Shown piece by piece: positions 1-5,647 of a stretch of 8,494 bases of DNA. The notes below the pieces were generated by a model, which was not told the DNA's origin, made no database searches, and worked only from the letters and a program-made list of their open reading frames with translations. How positions within the stretch are numbered: the first letter of the stretch is position 1; each line of letters starts with the position of its first letter. The position numbers were made by a program, and so were the translations under genes. This DNA comes from Candidatus Bathyarchaeota archaeon (GTDB lineage: Archaea; Thermoproteota; Bathyarchaeia; 40CM-2-53-6; RBG-13-38-9), in assembly GCA_007050885.1 (NCBI GenBank), contig SMYQ01000147.1:1-8494 (forward strand), in the 5' to 3' direction.

Positions 1-361
1 GGGGCTGCTTTGCTCCATACTCTAAAACGTAAGCATAATCTGAAACCTCAGGATCATCTATACCTCCAAACCAACCTTCCGCTATCTTAATAGGTCTCAG
101 TGCTCCGAGCAGTCTTCCTGTTAAATGCCAAAATCCATATGTCCTTCCAAATTTTCTACTCTTCCACTTATCATACCTAGGACTATATGGTGGATATGTA
201 GTTTTATATTTCTGAGTGGTTATATTTTGATGAAGGAGTTGGACATAATCAGCGGCACACCGCATCGGGAGTTCATTCTTCTGTATAATAACTTTCCTCT
301 GAATCCTGTTAATCGCAGAATTTAGGCGACGAACAGATTGAGGATCAAGAATTATTCCCAT
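1..361 (-). CDS. Tail-completion/HK97 gp10-like protein (3' end outside window)
   Basis: This frame starts at ATG 361 and stays open to the window edge (120 residues). AAAGGGAG lies 7 nt upstream of the start. The N-terminus is helical and basic (SVRRLNSAINRIQRKV). A middle stretch rich in Tyr/Pro/Lys (52-75) is followed by GFWHLTGRLLGALRPIKIAEGWFGG (76-100) and SDYAYVLEYGA (107-117). The pattern of a small residue-rich helix, a 'W-F-G-G' turn and 'YA-x-x-x-E-Y-G' is typical of the HK97 gp10-like tail-completion family. These proteins cap the tail or join it to the neck. The place after the stopper-like gene fits that order. It overlaps the previous gene by 17 nt. The missing C-terminus lies outside the window. 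The antisense 125-325 frame over it is not credible. Confidence 0.7.
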   Translation of the reverse strand, partial: MGIILDPQSVRRLNSAINRIQRKVIIQKNELPMRCAADYVQLLHQNITTQKYKTTYPPYSPRYDKWKSRKFGRTYGFWHLTGRLLGALRPIKIAEGWFGGIDDPEVSDYAYVLEYGAKQP

Positions 362-539
362 TCTTAATCTCCCTTTCTAACACCAAAACCTTCAGTTTAT
401 ACCGTTTTAATTCTCGCTCTAACCAAAGTATATGGTCATAAGCAGAGCGGGCACTACAATTCCTTGAGCACGGAACCATCCTACAGTACCAATCAAACTT
501 TTGCCTCTCATCGTATTCAAATTCTTTAGGTAATCTCAT
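345..539 (-). CDS. Small Cys-rich coiled-coil protein, unknown function
   Basis: This encodes 64 residues from ATG 539. A longer version from ATG 593 would overlap the zinc-ribbon gene by 68 nt and has no better ribosome site, so the shorter form is preferred. The Shine-Dalgarno is weak (TGAG), so translation is probably coupled to the upstream gene, which it overlaps by 14 nt. Residues 17-28 hold three cysteines (C19, C24, C28), and 34-60 form a strongly charged heptad-like helix (ILWLERELKRYKLKVLVLEREI). No family recognised. It may be a small adaptor or regulator. It ends 17 nt inside the start of the next gene. Confidence 0.6.
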   Translation of the reverse strand: MRLPKEFEYDERQKFDWYCRMVPCSRNCSARSAYDHILWLERELKRYKLKVLVLEREIKNGNNS

Positions 540-705
540 ATTTCTCAGGTCTAGGCAATCCAATATCAACGGCAAGTTCATCCTTAAATACAATATACAG
601 ATCTACACCACACCAAGGACAAGTGATCTTTTCCTCTAGATTATCGTCTTCAAAAGGAACCAGGTTATTGCAATTTGGGCATCGCTTTTTGATGGTAAAT
701 GACAT
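526..705 (-). CDS. Small zinc-ribbon protein
   Basis: This encodes 59 residues from ATG 705, with AGGAG 9 nt upstream. GTG 711 and TTG 708 are closer to the Shine-Dalgarno and less likely. Two CxxC knuckles, C9-P-N-C12 and C29-P-W-C32-G, are separated by 16 residues and should bind one zinc ion. The layout is reminiscent of small phage Com-like and other zinc-ribbon proteins that bind nucleic acid, but the rest of the sequence is not diagnostic. It sits between neck and tail-completion genes in the same operon, and its end overlaps the start of the next gene by 14 nt. Function is unknown; RNA/DNA binding or a structural zinc site in a virion protein are both possible. Confidence 0.75.
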   Translation of the reverse strand: MSFTIKKRCPNCNNLVPFEDDNLEEKITCPWCGVDLYIVFKDELAVDIGLPRPEKYEIT

Positions 706-740
706 CAACACAATCTCCTGTGTTAATGATTACTGAGTCT

Positions 741-1421
741 CTAAGCTGTAGTGGTTGTACTCGTTGATGTGGATGTACTGGTTGTAGTGGTGGTGGAAGT
801 GGTTGTTGCCCTGGTATCTTGGCCTACTTCCACAACATCCACATCTTGATACCTTCTCTTTTTTAAAGCCTCAACTCTGTAATATTCTCCATTACTGAGG
901 CGCAATCTATCAAGAACCTTTATTCCATAACTGCTTGGAACATAGAGTTCATGTAGCTGTAGTCCAATTAGACCTAACTGCTCATCTGTATCTAAGTCTA
1001 TCCCATACAGTGGGGACGTAAGAAGTCCAGCTTTACTGGACCCAATCAGGGACCATATCGTTGACACATGATAGGTATGACTGTCACGGACCTCGGAAGG
1101 TCTAAAAATATCAAATGTTACATTAGCTTTATAAAGAACAGTGGCATAGGTAATTATGGAATTTTCGAACATCTCTGGAGTGTGATTCATCACTATGTAC
1201 TTCTCCGAAGTAGTGACGAATTGAATCACATCCCCAGGAACCACTCGGCTGTCATAGCACAAAGTGGACTCTAGAAAGAACTCCCTAATAAATGGCTTAG
1301 TGACTTGAGCGTTGGTCTCATAATCAAGATACTCACCTGTTATATTTCCACTATCGCGAAGGATTGTGTACTTTGTTCCAACCTCCACGATAGCTTCTTT
1401 TATATCAGGACCAATAGTCAC
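741..1421 (-). CDS. Neck/stopper-like head-tail joining protein with Thr/Ser tail
   Basis: This encodes 226 residues, beta-rich, from GTG 1421, which overlaps the previous TAG by one base; GGAG lies about 9 nt upstream. Two stretches have the signature of head-tail joining (stopper) barrels. VVPGDVIQFVTTSEKYIVMN lies at about 60-79. VLDRLRLSNGEYYRVEALKK, ending VVEVGQDTR, lies at about 169-204. The second is the usual 'D-x-L/I ... G-x-Y-x-V ... D-x-R' arrangement of proteins that plug the head after packaging. The protein may therefore hold two tandem barrels. Residues 205-226 form a tail of only Thr and Ser bounded by Ala, almost the same as the tail of the major capsid protein. Position directly after the connector supports a neck role. 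Exact family is uncertain; a minor tail or head-fibre protein is possible. Confidence 0.55.
   Translation of the reverse strand: MTIGPDIKEAIVEVGTKYTILRDSGNITGEYLDYETNAQVTKPFIREFFLESTLCYDSRVVPGDVIQFVTTSEKYIVMNHTPEMFENSIITYATVLYKANVTFDIFRPSEVRDSHTYHVSTIWSLIGSSKAGLLTSPLYGIDLDTDEQLGLIGLQLHELYVPSSYGIKVLDRLRLSNGEYYRVEALKKRRYQDVDVVEVGQDTRATTTSTTTTTSTSTSTSTTTTA
744..809 (-). repeat. Thr/Ser codon tract encoding neck protein tail
   Basis: These are 22 codons, all Thr or Ser except Ala at both ends, with ACA, ACC, ACT, ACG, TCC, TCA and AGT intermixed. The final ACAACCACTACAGCTTAG differs from the end of the capsid tract at two of 18 positions, stop codon included. This suggests common origin or exchange between the two gene ends. 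Confidence 0.85.
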
Positions 1422-1876
1422 TAATCATTCTCCGAGGGAGTGAAAATTACCTCATTGTCTGCCGTATAAGTGGAGTCTTCACCAGTTTGCGGAACATACT
1501 GAAATCCAGCATCAATTTTAGTGCCAAACATCATATAGGCAGCTACATTGGCGAACTCTTGCGGGTTTGCCTCTTGGGCTGCAATAAAGGCCTCGTCCAT
1601 TTCCTTGATAATCTCACGGTAATGCTCGAACCTTTGTTGCAGATTAATCTGCTTATATTTGAACTTATGAGCAGATTCGGTCATGAGGTAAAAGAATATA
1701 TGACGCTTTGCCCTCGCCTTGAGCCAATAAATCCTAAAATCAGAAGTTTGTGGCAATGACCATCCAGTTTCTCTCTCTGCATCAGCAAGAGCGTTAGTAT
1801 AGTCATCATTCTCAAGGTAGGAGTCTAACCCTTTTACCTCCTCCGTTAGCTTTAAAATAAACGCGGCTTGTTCCAC
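1421..1876 (-). CDS. Head-tail connector (adaptor-like) protein
   Basis: This encodes 151 mostly alpha-helical residues. The segment ENDDYTNALADAERETGWSL (22-41), then FRIYWLKARAKRHIFFYLM (47-65) and LQQRFEHYREIIKEMDEAF (78-96), gives the three-to-four-helix pattern of adaptor proteins (HK97 gp6/SPP1 gp15 type). These form a ring below the portal. The C-terminus (about 125-151) is acidic and likely flexible. The start is GTG 1876, with AGGAG 7 nt upstream inside the previous gene; the previous stop ends 2 nt earlier. The stop TAG overlaps the next start by one base (TAGTG). The assignment relies on fold pattern and on its place between the capsid gene and the neck gene. Confidence 0.6.
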   Translation of the reverse strand: MEQAAFILKLTEEVKGLDSYLENDDYTNALADAERETGWSLPQTSDFRIYWLKARAKRHIFFYLMTESAHKFKYKQINLQQRFEHYREIIKEMDEAFIAAQEANPQEFANVAAYMMFGTKIDAGFQYVPQTGEDSTYTADNEVIFTPSEND

Positions 1877-1878
1877 AA

Positions 1879-2112
1879 TTAGCTCCTAGTAGGAACCCGT
1901 ATTAAGTTAGGTTTTACCGTTTCATTCCCAACAATACCACTACTTTTTTCACGGACAGGTCTAGGATGATATCCTTCGATCTCCTCCACAGTACCTGTGT
2001 TGAGCAACAACTCTTGCTCAATATCTGGCGGAAGGGGAGGCTGAATTACCTCCCCTTTCAGCCATATTTTTTGACCACTCTTTAGAGTTTTTAATATTCG
2101 AACTTTCTTCAT
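1879..2112 (-). CDS. Small head-module protein of unknown function
   Basis: This encodes 77 residues from ATG 2112, with AAGGAGGT 7 nt upstream. It begins MKKVRILKTLKSGQKIWLKGEVI, a short beta-rich segment common to small phage proteins located just after the major capsid gene. It continues PPLPPDIEQELLLNTGTVEEIEG and then a basic, probably disordered end. No transmembrane segment, Cys or catalytic motif is visible. It lies 32 nt after the capsid gene and 2 nt before the connector gene, so it is in the same operon. A role in head completion or connector assembly is inferred only from position. I do not recognise a named family with certainty. Confidence 0.7.
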   Translation of the reverse strand: MKKVRILKTLKSGQKIWLKGEVIQPPLPPDIEQELLLNTGTVEEIEGYHPRPVREKSSGIVGNETVKPNLIRVPTRS

Positions 2113-2144
2113 TGATTGACCTCCTTATAGTCACCGCCACTAGA

Positions 2145-3482
2145 TTAAGCCGTAGTGGTTGTGGTTGACGTACTGGTAGAGGTAGTAGTCGTAGTAGTGG
2201 TTGAGGTAGCAGCCTCACCAGTGGTCTCTTTGACCTTGAGAATGTACATGGCATCACGTTGATACAGAATGGGAATACCACAATCCTGAACCCTAATCCA
2301 TCTGAGTTCCGGATCCCAATCTTGATGCTCATCCACATACTGCCCCCAATGGCGGTTAAGACCAAAGGGTGCCTGCTTGTACTCAGCAATAGGCTGACCG
2401 TCTACACGGGTGGCCATCATGACGAAGGTATTATCAGGAACAAACTTCTTCCTCATCGTCACATAATCCTCACCACCGATGTACGAATACGCAGGCGGGC
2501 TACCAACTTGGATTCGTTGCTCTTCATGGTTAACGGCAAGGATGTACCGTTCTTCCCAGTTACCTGTGCTCTGATCATTGAATCTCAGCTTGTAACCAAC
2601 TTCAAAATCAGAGGTATCGTCAACAGTTATCCATGTGGTGGATCCGCCAGATACCGCCGCCGTAAGCCATGATCTTACCTCATACTGCTCATCATAACAG
2701 ACAAAACGGGGGATATCAAGGAAGGATCCTAGGATCTGGGGGTTCACACCGACGATCTCGTGAACGTTCCTTGCGATGTTGCCATACAACTCACCAGTAC
2801 CAAACGCCTCACGTTTCAACAAATTTGTGATGTTGGTGTCATTGGCAAGCAACTTCAGGGTTGAGGAGTTGAACAAGGCAACGTCAACCTTGCCACCACA
2901 CTCATCCGCGATTAACTGTTTGCCGTCCTGAATGTCTCCAACAACATTACGACTGGCACCTGTGCCCCAATAATAAGCGGAAGCTAGGGTAACACGGTTG
3001 GCCGACGGAATCTCGTAGTCGATGGAAGCCTTGTAGCCTTCCTTTACTTCATACGTGAATCCGCTGTTGAAGAGCATCTGGGCGAACATCCACTCCTTTC
3101 TGCGATTGGAGCGGTTTTTGAGTTGAGCGAGTTCCCTCGCCAGTTTATACTCGGCATCCATGTGCTCAGCAGTCGTACCAGGCTTACGCAGGTTGTTGAG
3201 GAATTCCTCATCAAAGCCCATTTTCTCTTTCCAGTACGCTGCCTCCGCCCTGTGCTGTGAGATACCATGTGGTGCGACTTGCGGAGCAGGCACTCCACGA
3301 GGCACGAATGGGGTCATACCACGACCTCCACGATAGCTTTCCCACAGTATAGAGCTGGATGGAGAGTTACTTGAACCGAACATGTTCGTCAGAATCAGTT
3401 CCGGAGGAGTCACAAAATTCTCAAAATAATGCTGTAACACTTCCAGTCTGAGTTCTGGAATATCACTTTGACCTCTAGGCAT
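2145..3482 (-). CDS. Major capsid protein, lambda gpE-type
   Basis: This encodes 445 residues that build the icosahedral shell (HK97 fold inferred from family). The N-terminal part has PPELILTNMFGSS (26-38), then the stretch to PFVPRGVPAPQVAPHG (58-73). It matches the E-type capsid family (N-arm with a 'lapfv' segment). The loop and helix are about 80-140, and the A-domain-like core includes VDVALFNSSTLKLL (199-212) and IPRFVCYDEQYE (257-268). The strand FVPDNTFVMMATRVDG (347-362) normally follows YDE closely, but here about 70 residues (271-342) are inserted. The last 21 residues (425-445) are only Thr and Ser apart from an Ala at each end. The start is ATG 3482, with GAAGGGAGGTGA ending 6 nt upstream. 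No processed N-terminal delta-domain is obvious, consistent with a separate scaffold. Assignment is strong; the insert and tail are the odd features. Confidence 0.87.
   Translation of the reverse strand: MPRGQSDIPELRLEVLQHYFENFVTPPELILTNMFGSSNSPSSSILWESYRGGRGMTPFVPRGVPAPQVAPHGISQHRAEAAYWKEKMGFDEEFLNNLRKPGTTAEHMDAEYKLARELAQLKNRSNRRKEWMFAQMLFNSGFTYEVKEGYKASIDYEIPSANRVTLASAYYWGTGASRNVVGDIQDGKQLIADECGGKVDVALFNSSTLKLLANDTNITNLLKREAFGTGELYGNIARNVHEIVGVNPQILGSFLDIPRFVCYDEQYEVRSWLTAAVSGGSTTWITVDDTSDFEVGYKLRFNDQSTGNWEERYILAVNHEEQRIQVGSPPAYSYIGGEDYVTMRKKFVPDNTFVMMATRVDGQPIAEYKQAPFGLNRHWGQYVDEHQDWDPELRWIRVQDCGIPILYQRDAMYILKVKETTGEAATSTTTTTTTSTSTSTTTTTA
2148..2210 (-). repeat. Thr/Ser codon tract encoding major capsid protein tail
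   Basis: These 21 codons before the stop read A-T-S-T7-(ST)2-S-T5-A in one-letter shorthand. All four ACN Thr codons and TCA, TCT and AGT Ser codons are mixed, so it is not a simple microsatellite. The last 16-18 nt nearly match the end of the tract at 744-809. Confidence 0.85.
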
Positions 3483-3508
3483 TAATAATCACCTCCCTTC
3501 ATATAGGT

Positions 3509-4216
3509 CTAACGGATATACAGGTACTGCCCAAATGAGGCAGCACTCAAGTCTGTTTTAGCCGCTGAATCTAGGTTGGTAAGCACACCCTCATAGAGGA
3601 CGCAGTTACCAAGGATTAAAAGACCGCCTGCACCCTTAGCATATTGACCCAGGCCAGTATCACGGGTGATTTCCAGTATACCAACAGCGTCGGAATAATT
3701 ATTCGTATTATCCCCAGCCTCAACGCAAACATAAGACAGCTCAGCAATCGTAAATGTACCAGACAGCGCCGTGGTAAAAGTAATCTTGGCCATATGGGTA
3801 TAGGTTGTGCGATCAATAGCAGTGATAGCTCCTAAGTTCTCAGCTGAGTCACCAGACCCATTGATAACCAGGTCATCACCAACTGCAAACTTGTAACTAT
3901 CGTCCATGGAGACATAAACATCATATGCTGATGCAGATGCCTGTGCTACAAGATACGCACGTCCTGGGTGGTTCTCACTCGCTCCACCAGCAAATGTAGT
4001 GGGGTTATAAGGAACGAGCTTACCAATGTTACCAGCCGCCGATTTGTTCAAAGCCATAACCGTGCCTTGTTCAATCACACCATAACCAGCTTGCAAAGAA
4101 ACGGGTACCCTCAAAGCCGCCATTTGTTCAGAGTAATACAGACGTTTATAGTCTTTCTGAACACCACGAATCATATGAGGAGTATCACCACCTCGCGGTA
4201 AACTAAAATTCGCCAT
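3509..4216 (-). CDS. Capsid decoration (head-stabilising) protein, lambda gpD-like with insert
   Basis: This encodes 235 residues from ATG 4216. GGGAGGTGA ends 5 nt upstream; an earlier in-frame GTG at 4225 falls inside that Shine-Dalgarno and is rejected. The N-terminal half has VPVSLQAGYGVIEQGTVMALN (37-57), the 'ends in G-x-V-L/M' strand pattern of trimeric head decoration proteins. The C-terminal half has NYSDAVGILEITRD (173-186) and a Gly-rich loop followed by ILGNCVLYEGVLTNLDSA (201-218), matching the second half of that fold. Between them, about 85-168, lies an extra beta-rich segment (FAVGDDLVING...ITAID...ITFTTALSG). Position between scaffold and major capsid protein fits shell stabilisation after expansion. 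The usual lambda gpD is about 110 residues, so the insert explains the extra length. Family assignment is by pattern and context; a generic capsid-associated protein is the alternative. Confidence 0.65.
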   Translation of the reverse strand: MANFSLPRGGDTPHMIRGVQKDYKRLYYSEQMAALRVPVSLQAGYGVIEQGTVMALNKSAAGNIGKLVPYNPTTFAGGASENHPGRAYLVAQASASAYDVYVSMDDSYKFAVGDDLVINGSGDSAENLGAITAIDRTTYTHMAKITFTTALSGTFTIAELSYVCVEAGDNTNNYSDAVGILEITRDTGLGQYAKGAGGLLILGNCVLYEGVLTNLDSAAKTDLSAASFGQYLYIR

Positions 4217-4274
4217 ACCTTTCACCTCCCTTCAATTTGGAATTAACTGCAAAAAGGTTAAGAGTTAAAAGTTT

Positions 4275-4290
4275 AAGGAGATTACTCCTT
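4275..4290 (-). other. Stem-loop spanning the protease-scaffold stop codon
   Basis: On the minus strand AAGGAG-TAAT-CTCCTT forms a perfect 6-bp stem with a 4-nt loop containing the TAA stop (4284-4282), followed by AAACTTTT. The stem is short and only half GC. It is therefore at best a weak attenuator or an mRNA end-protecting hairpin, not a convincing Rho-independent terminator. It opens the 65-nt gap before the decoration gene, where no promoter was recognised. Confidence 0.35.
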
Positions 4291-4821
4291 CTTGCCTTGA
4301 CCAGTAAGGGAGAGAAGTCTGTCACCGATGCTCTTGTTCTCCTCTGCCAGATTTTCCTCGCCTTTGGCATTCTCCCCGGAGGCGATGCTCTTTTCAGAGA
4401 ACCCACTTCCTTGCACCGTGTCAACAGGCAACTTCTCTTCCCAATCCTTGATCTCGGCCTCAATAGCCTGGGAAAAAGCTGCCACATCCAGGACGCTGTC
4501 CTTAACGAATCCATCGTGTTTGACCTGTGGCATAACCTTATCAAACATACGATCGGGGATTGAACTCTTGGACAGCTTGTCCAACCAAACGGCGTTAGCC
4601 TCTGCCAGCAGCTCTTTCTCGGTGCGAAGAGCCTCACGTTTTTCCAGTTCAAGAAGTTTCTTTCCCTGGTCAACATTAGCGGCTTGGGCTTCGGCCAACT
4701 TGCTCTCCAAATCCTTTTTCTCCTCCGTAAAGGCAGCAGTGGCAGCAGCGGTGGCGGCTTCCTCGATTTGGACGACCAATTCCGGATGTTGCTCTTTTAA
4801 TTCTTCCAGGTTCATACTCAT
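4282..4821 (-). CDS. Free scaffold protein from internal in-frame start (nested gene)
   Basis: Inside the protease-scaffold gene, the sequence AAAGGAGGTGAAC directly precedes ATG 4821. It is almost fully complementary to the 3' end of 16S rRNA, with 5 nt between GGAGG and the ATG. The ATG is in frame (codon 274) and marks the junction between the protease and the coiled-coil region. A second in-frame ATG is at 4815. The product would be 179 residues: MSMNLEELKEQHPELV, then an Ala-rich helix, a Lys/Glu coiled coil, and a charged C-terminus ending TGQGKKE. This is the arrangement known for lambda C/Nu3 and Mu I/Z, where scaffold is made in excess over protease from one frame. The site is directly visible; independent translation is inferred. 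Confidence 0.75.
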   Translation of the reverse strand: MSMNLEELKEQHPELVVQIEEAATAAATAAFTEEKKDLESKLAEAQAANVDQGKKLLELEKREALRTEKELLAEANAVWLDKLSKSSIPDRMFDKVMPQVKHDGFVKDSVLDVAAFSQAIEAEIKDWEEKLPVDTVQGSGFSEKSIASGENAKGEENLAEENKSIGDRLLSLTGQGKKE

Positions 4822-5640
4822 GTTCACCTCCTTTCCTTGCTTTCTTGGTTTATAATCACGCTCTGGAGGAGCGGTGATCACGGTTTCTGAAAACTCTAAT
4901 TCAATAGGTTCCCGCGAAAATGCAGATGCACTGGTCTGCCGATCCCAACCAAAAAGTGCCACAGAAGCTTCTCTAAATACGGATTTACGCCAAATAGACC
5001 CAGGACCTTTCAGCGTAATTCCATTAACCTCTGCCTTAGCCCCTTCTTCCAGCCGCTCCACCGAAAGTGGTCTCGCTGAGATGCTGGACTGATAGGGGAA
5101 ACCTTCCTTGGACAACTTCTGAAACTCCCTGCTCGCCTCCGTGTCAACAAATGTGGCGTTCTCTGGCATCACCAACTGACCCTTATCATTTATGATAGGT
5201 TTTGTGGAAAACCCAATCTTTTTATCGGTATCATGCTCTGCTAATATGGGGTATTTGGCTTGATCAAACTGCATACCACTAAGGTCGATGGCTAAATCGC
5301 CCCAATACCAATGATTTTTGATAATACCACCCGAGTAGGCCACCATCTTGAGTTTGTTCCTACTTTGATCGCCATCGGCAAATTCCTCCACATGAGCCGT
5401 GCATCCGTGCCCTTCATCTACAAAACGGAGAGCACCATTTGGAAGTTCCCGTGCCATCTTCTCTATCTCCTTTTCATTAAACTTACTGTTAGCGATGCGA
5501 ATGGCCTTGCCTTCACAATCTTTACCTCCCTTAGCCTGACAAGACCGTAACACACCATTTGCGATACTCGCCCAACTTTTGGCCTGGGCAGAGGTGAGGC
5601 CTTTCTTAAATCTTTTTGCATCTTTAGCAGTCCAGGGCAT
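4282..5640 (-). CDS. Prohead protease-scaffold fusion protein
   Basis: This encodes 452 residues in three parts. Residues 1-54 carry a motif seen in various phage proteins (MPW...KRFKKGL...SWASIAN...C...C.GKAIRIANSKF); its role is unknown to me. Residues about 95-245 look like a serine prohead protease, in the style of HK97/Mu maturation proteases. The candidate catalytic His is H136 in YPILAEHD, followed by IGFS. The candidate Ser is S185 or S186 in YQSSISARP, before FREASVALFGWDRQTSA (222-238). Residues 274-452 are Ala/Glu/Lys-rich with a long predicted coiled coil (about 290-345), typical of scaffolds. The protein would guide shell assembly, then digest itself and the scaffold. The start is ATG 5640 with GAGG just upstream. 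Known phages often place scaffold in the same frame as protease with an internal start, and one is visible here at 4821. The scaffold part is very likely; the catalytic residues are inferred from motifs only. Confidence 0.82.
   Translation of the reverse strand: MPWTAKDAKRFKKGLTSAQAKSWASIANGVLRSCQAKGGKDCEGKAIRIANSKFNEKEIEKMARELPNGALRFVDEGHGCTAHVEEFADGDQSRNKLKMVAYSGGIIKNHWYWGDLAIDLSGMQFDQAKYPILAEHDTDKKIGFSTKPIINDKGQLVMPENATFVDTEASREFQKLSKEGFPYQSSISARPLSVERLEEGAKAEVNGITLKGPGSIWRKSVFREASVALFGWDRQTSASAFSREPIELEFSETVITAPPERDYKPRKQGKEVNMSMNLEELKEQHPELVVQIEEAATAAATAAFTEEKKDLESKLAEAQAANVDQGKKLLELEKREALRTEKELLAEANAVWLDKLSKSSIPDRMFDKVMPQVKHDGFVKDSVLDVAAFSQAIEAEIKDWEEKLPVDTVQGSGFSEKSIASGENAKGEENLAEENKSIGDRLLSLTGQGKKE
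4822..4834 (-). promoter_or_regulatory. Strong internal Shine-Dalgarno for nested scaffold
   Basis: AAAGGAGGTGAAC on the minus strand ends immediately before ATG 4821, inside the protease-scaffold reading frame. It is at least as good a match to anti-Shine-Dalgarno as any gene-start site in this window. Such a site is unlikely by chance at a domain boundary and decides the nested start. Confidence 0.75.
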
Positions 5641-5647
5641 TTTAACC

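Noticed and set aside
125..325. Plus-strand open frame of 66 residues
   Set aside because: It lies antisense to the gp10-like gene, which has a good ribosome site and family motifs.
540..593. N-terminal extension of the Cys-rich coiled-coil protein to ATG 593
   Set aside because: It would overlap the zinc-ribbon gene by 68 nt without a better Shine-Dalgarno; the ATG at 539 is preferred, although not proven.
744..2210. Thr/Ser tracts as a CRISPR array or diversity-generating template/variable repeat
   Set aside because: There are only two tracts, no regular repeat-spacer structure, no reverse transcriptase or accessory gene in view, and no adenine-specific mismatch pattern.
2018..2389. Minus-strand 123-residue frame across the capsid end and the next gene
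   Set aside because: It is a shadow of the Thr/Ser tract in another frame (Leu/Pro/Arg-rich repeats) and would overlap two well-supported genes.
4203..4676. Minus-strand 157-residue frame overlapping the scaffold region
   Set aside because: It is Arg/Leu/Pro-rich shadow coding from another frame of the scaffold gene, with no family motif.
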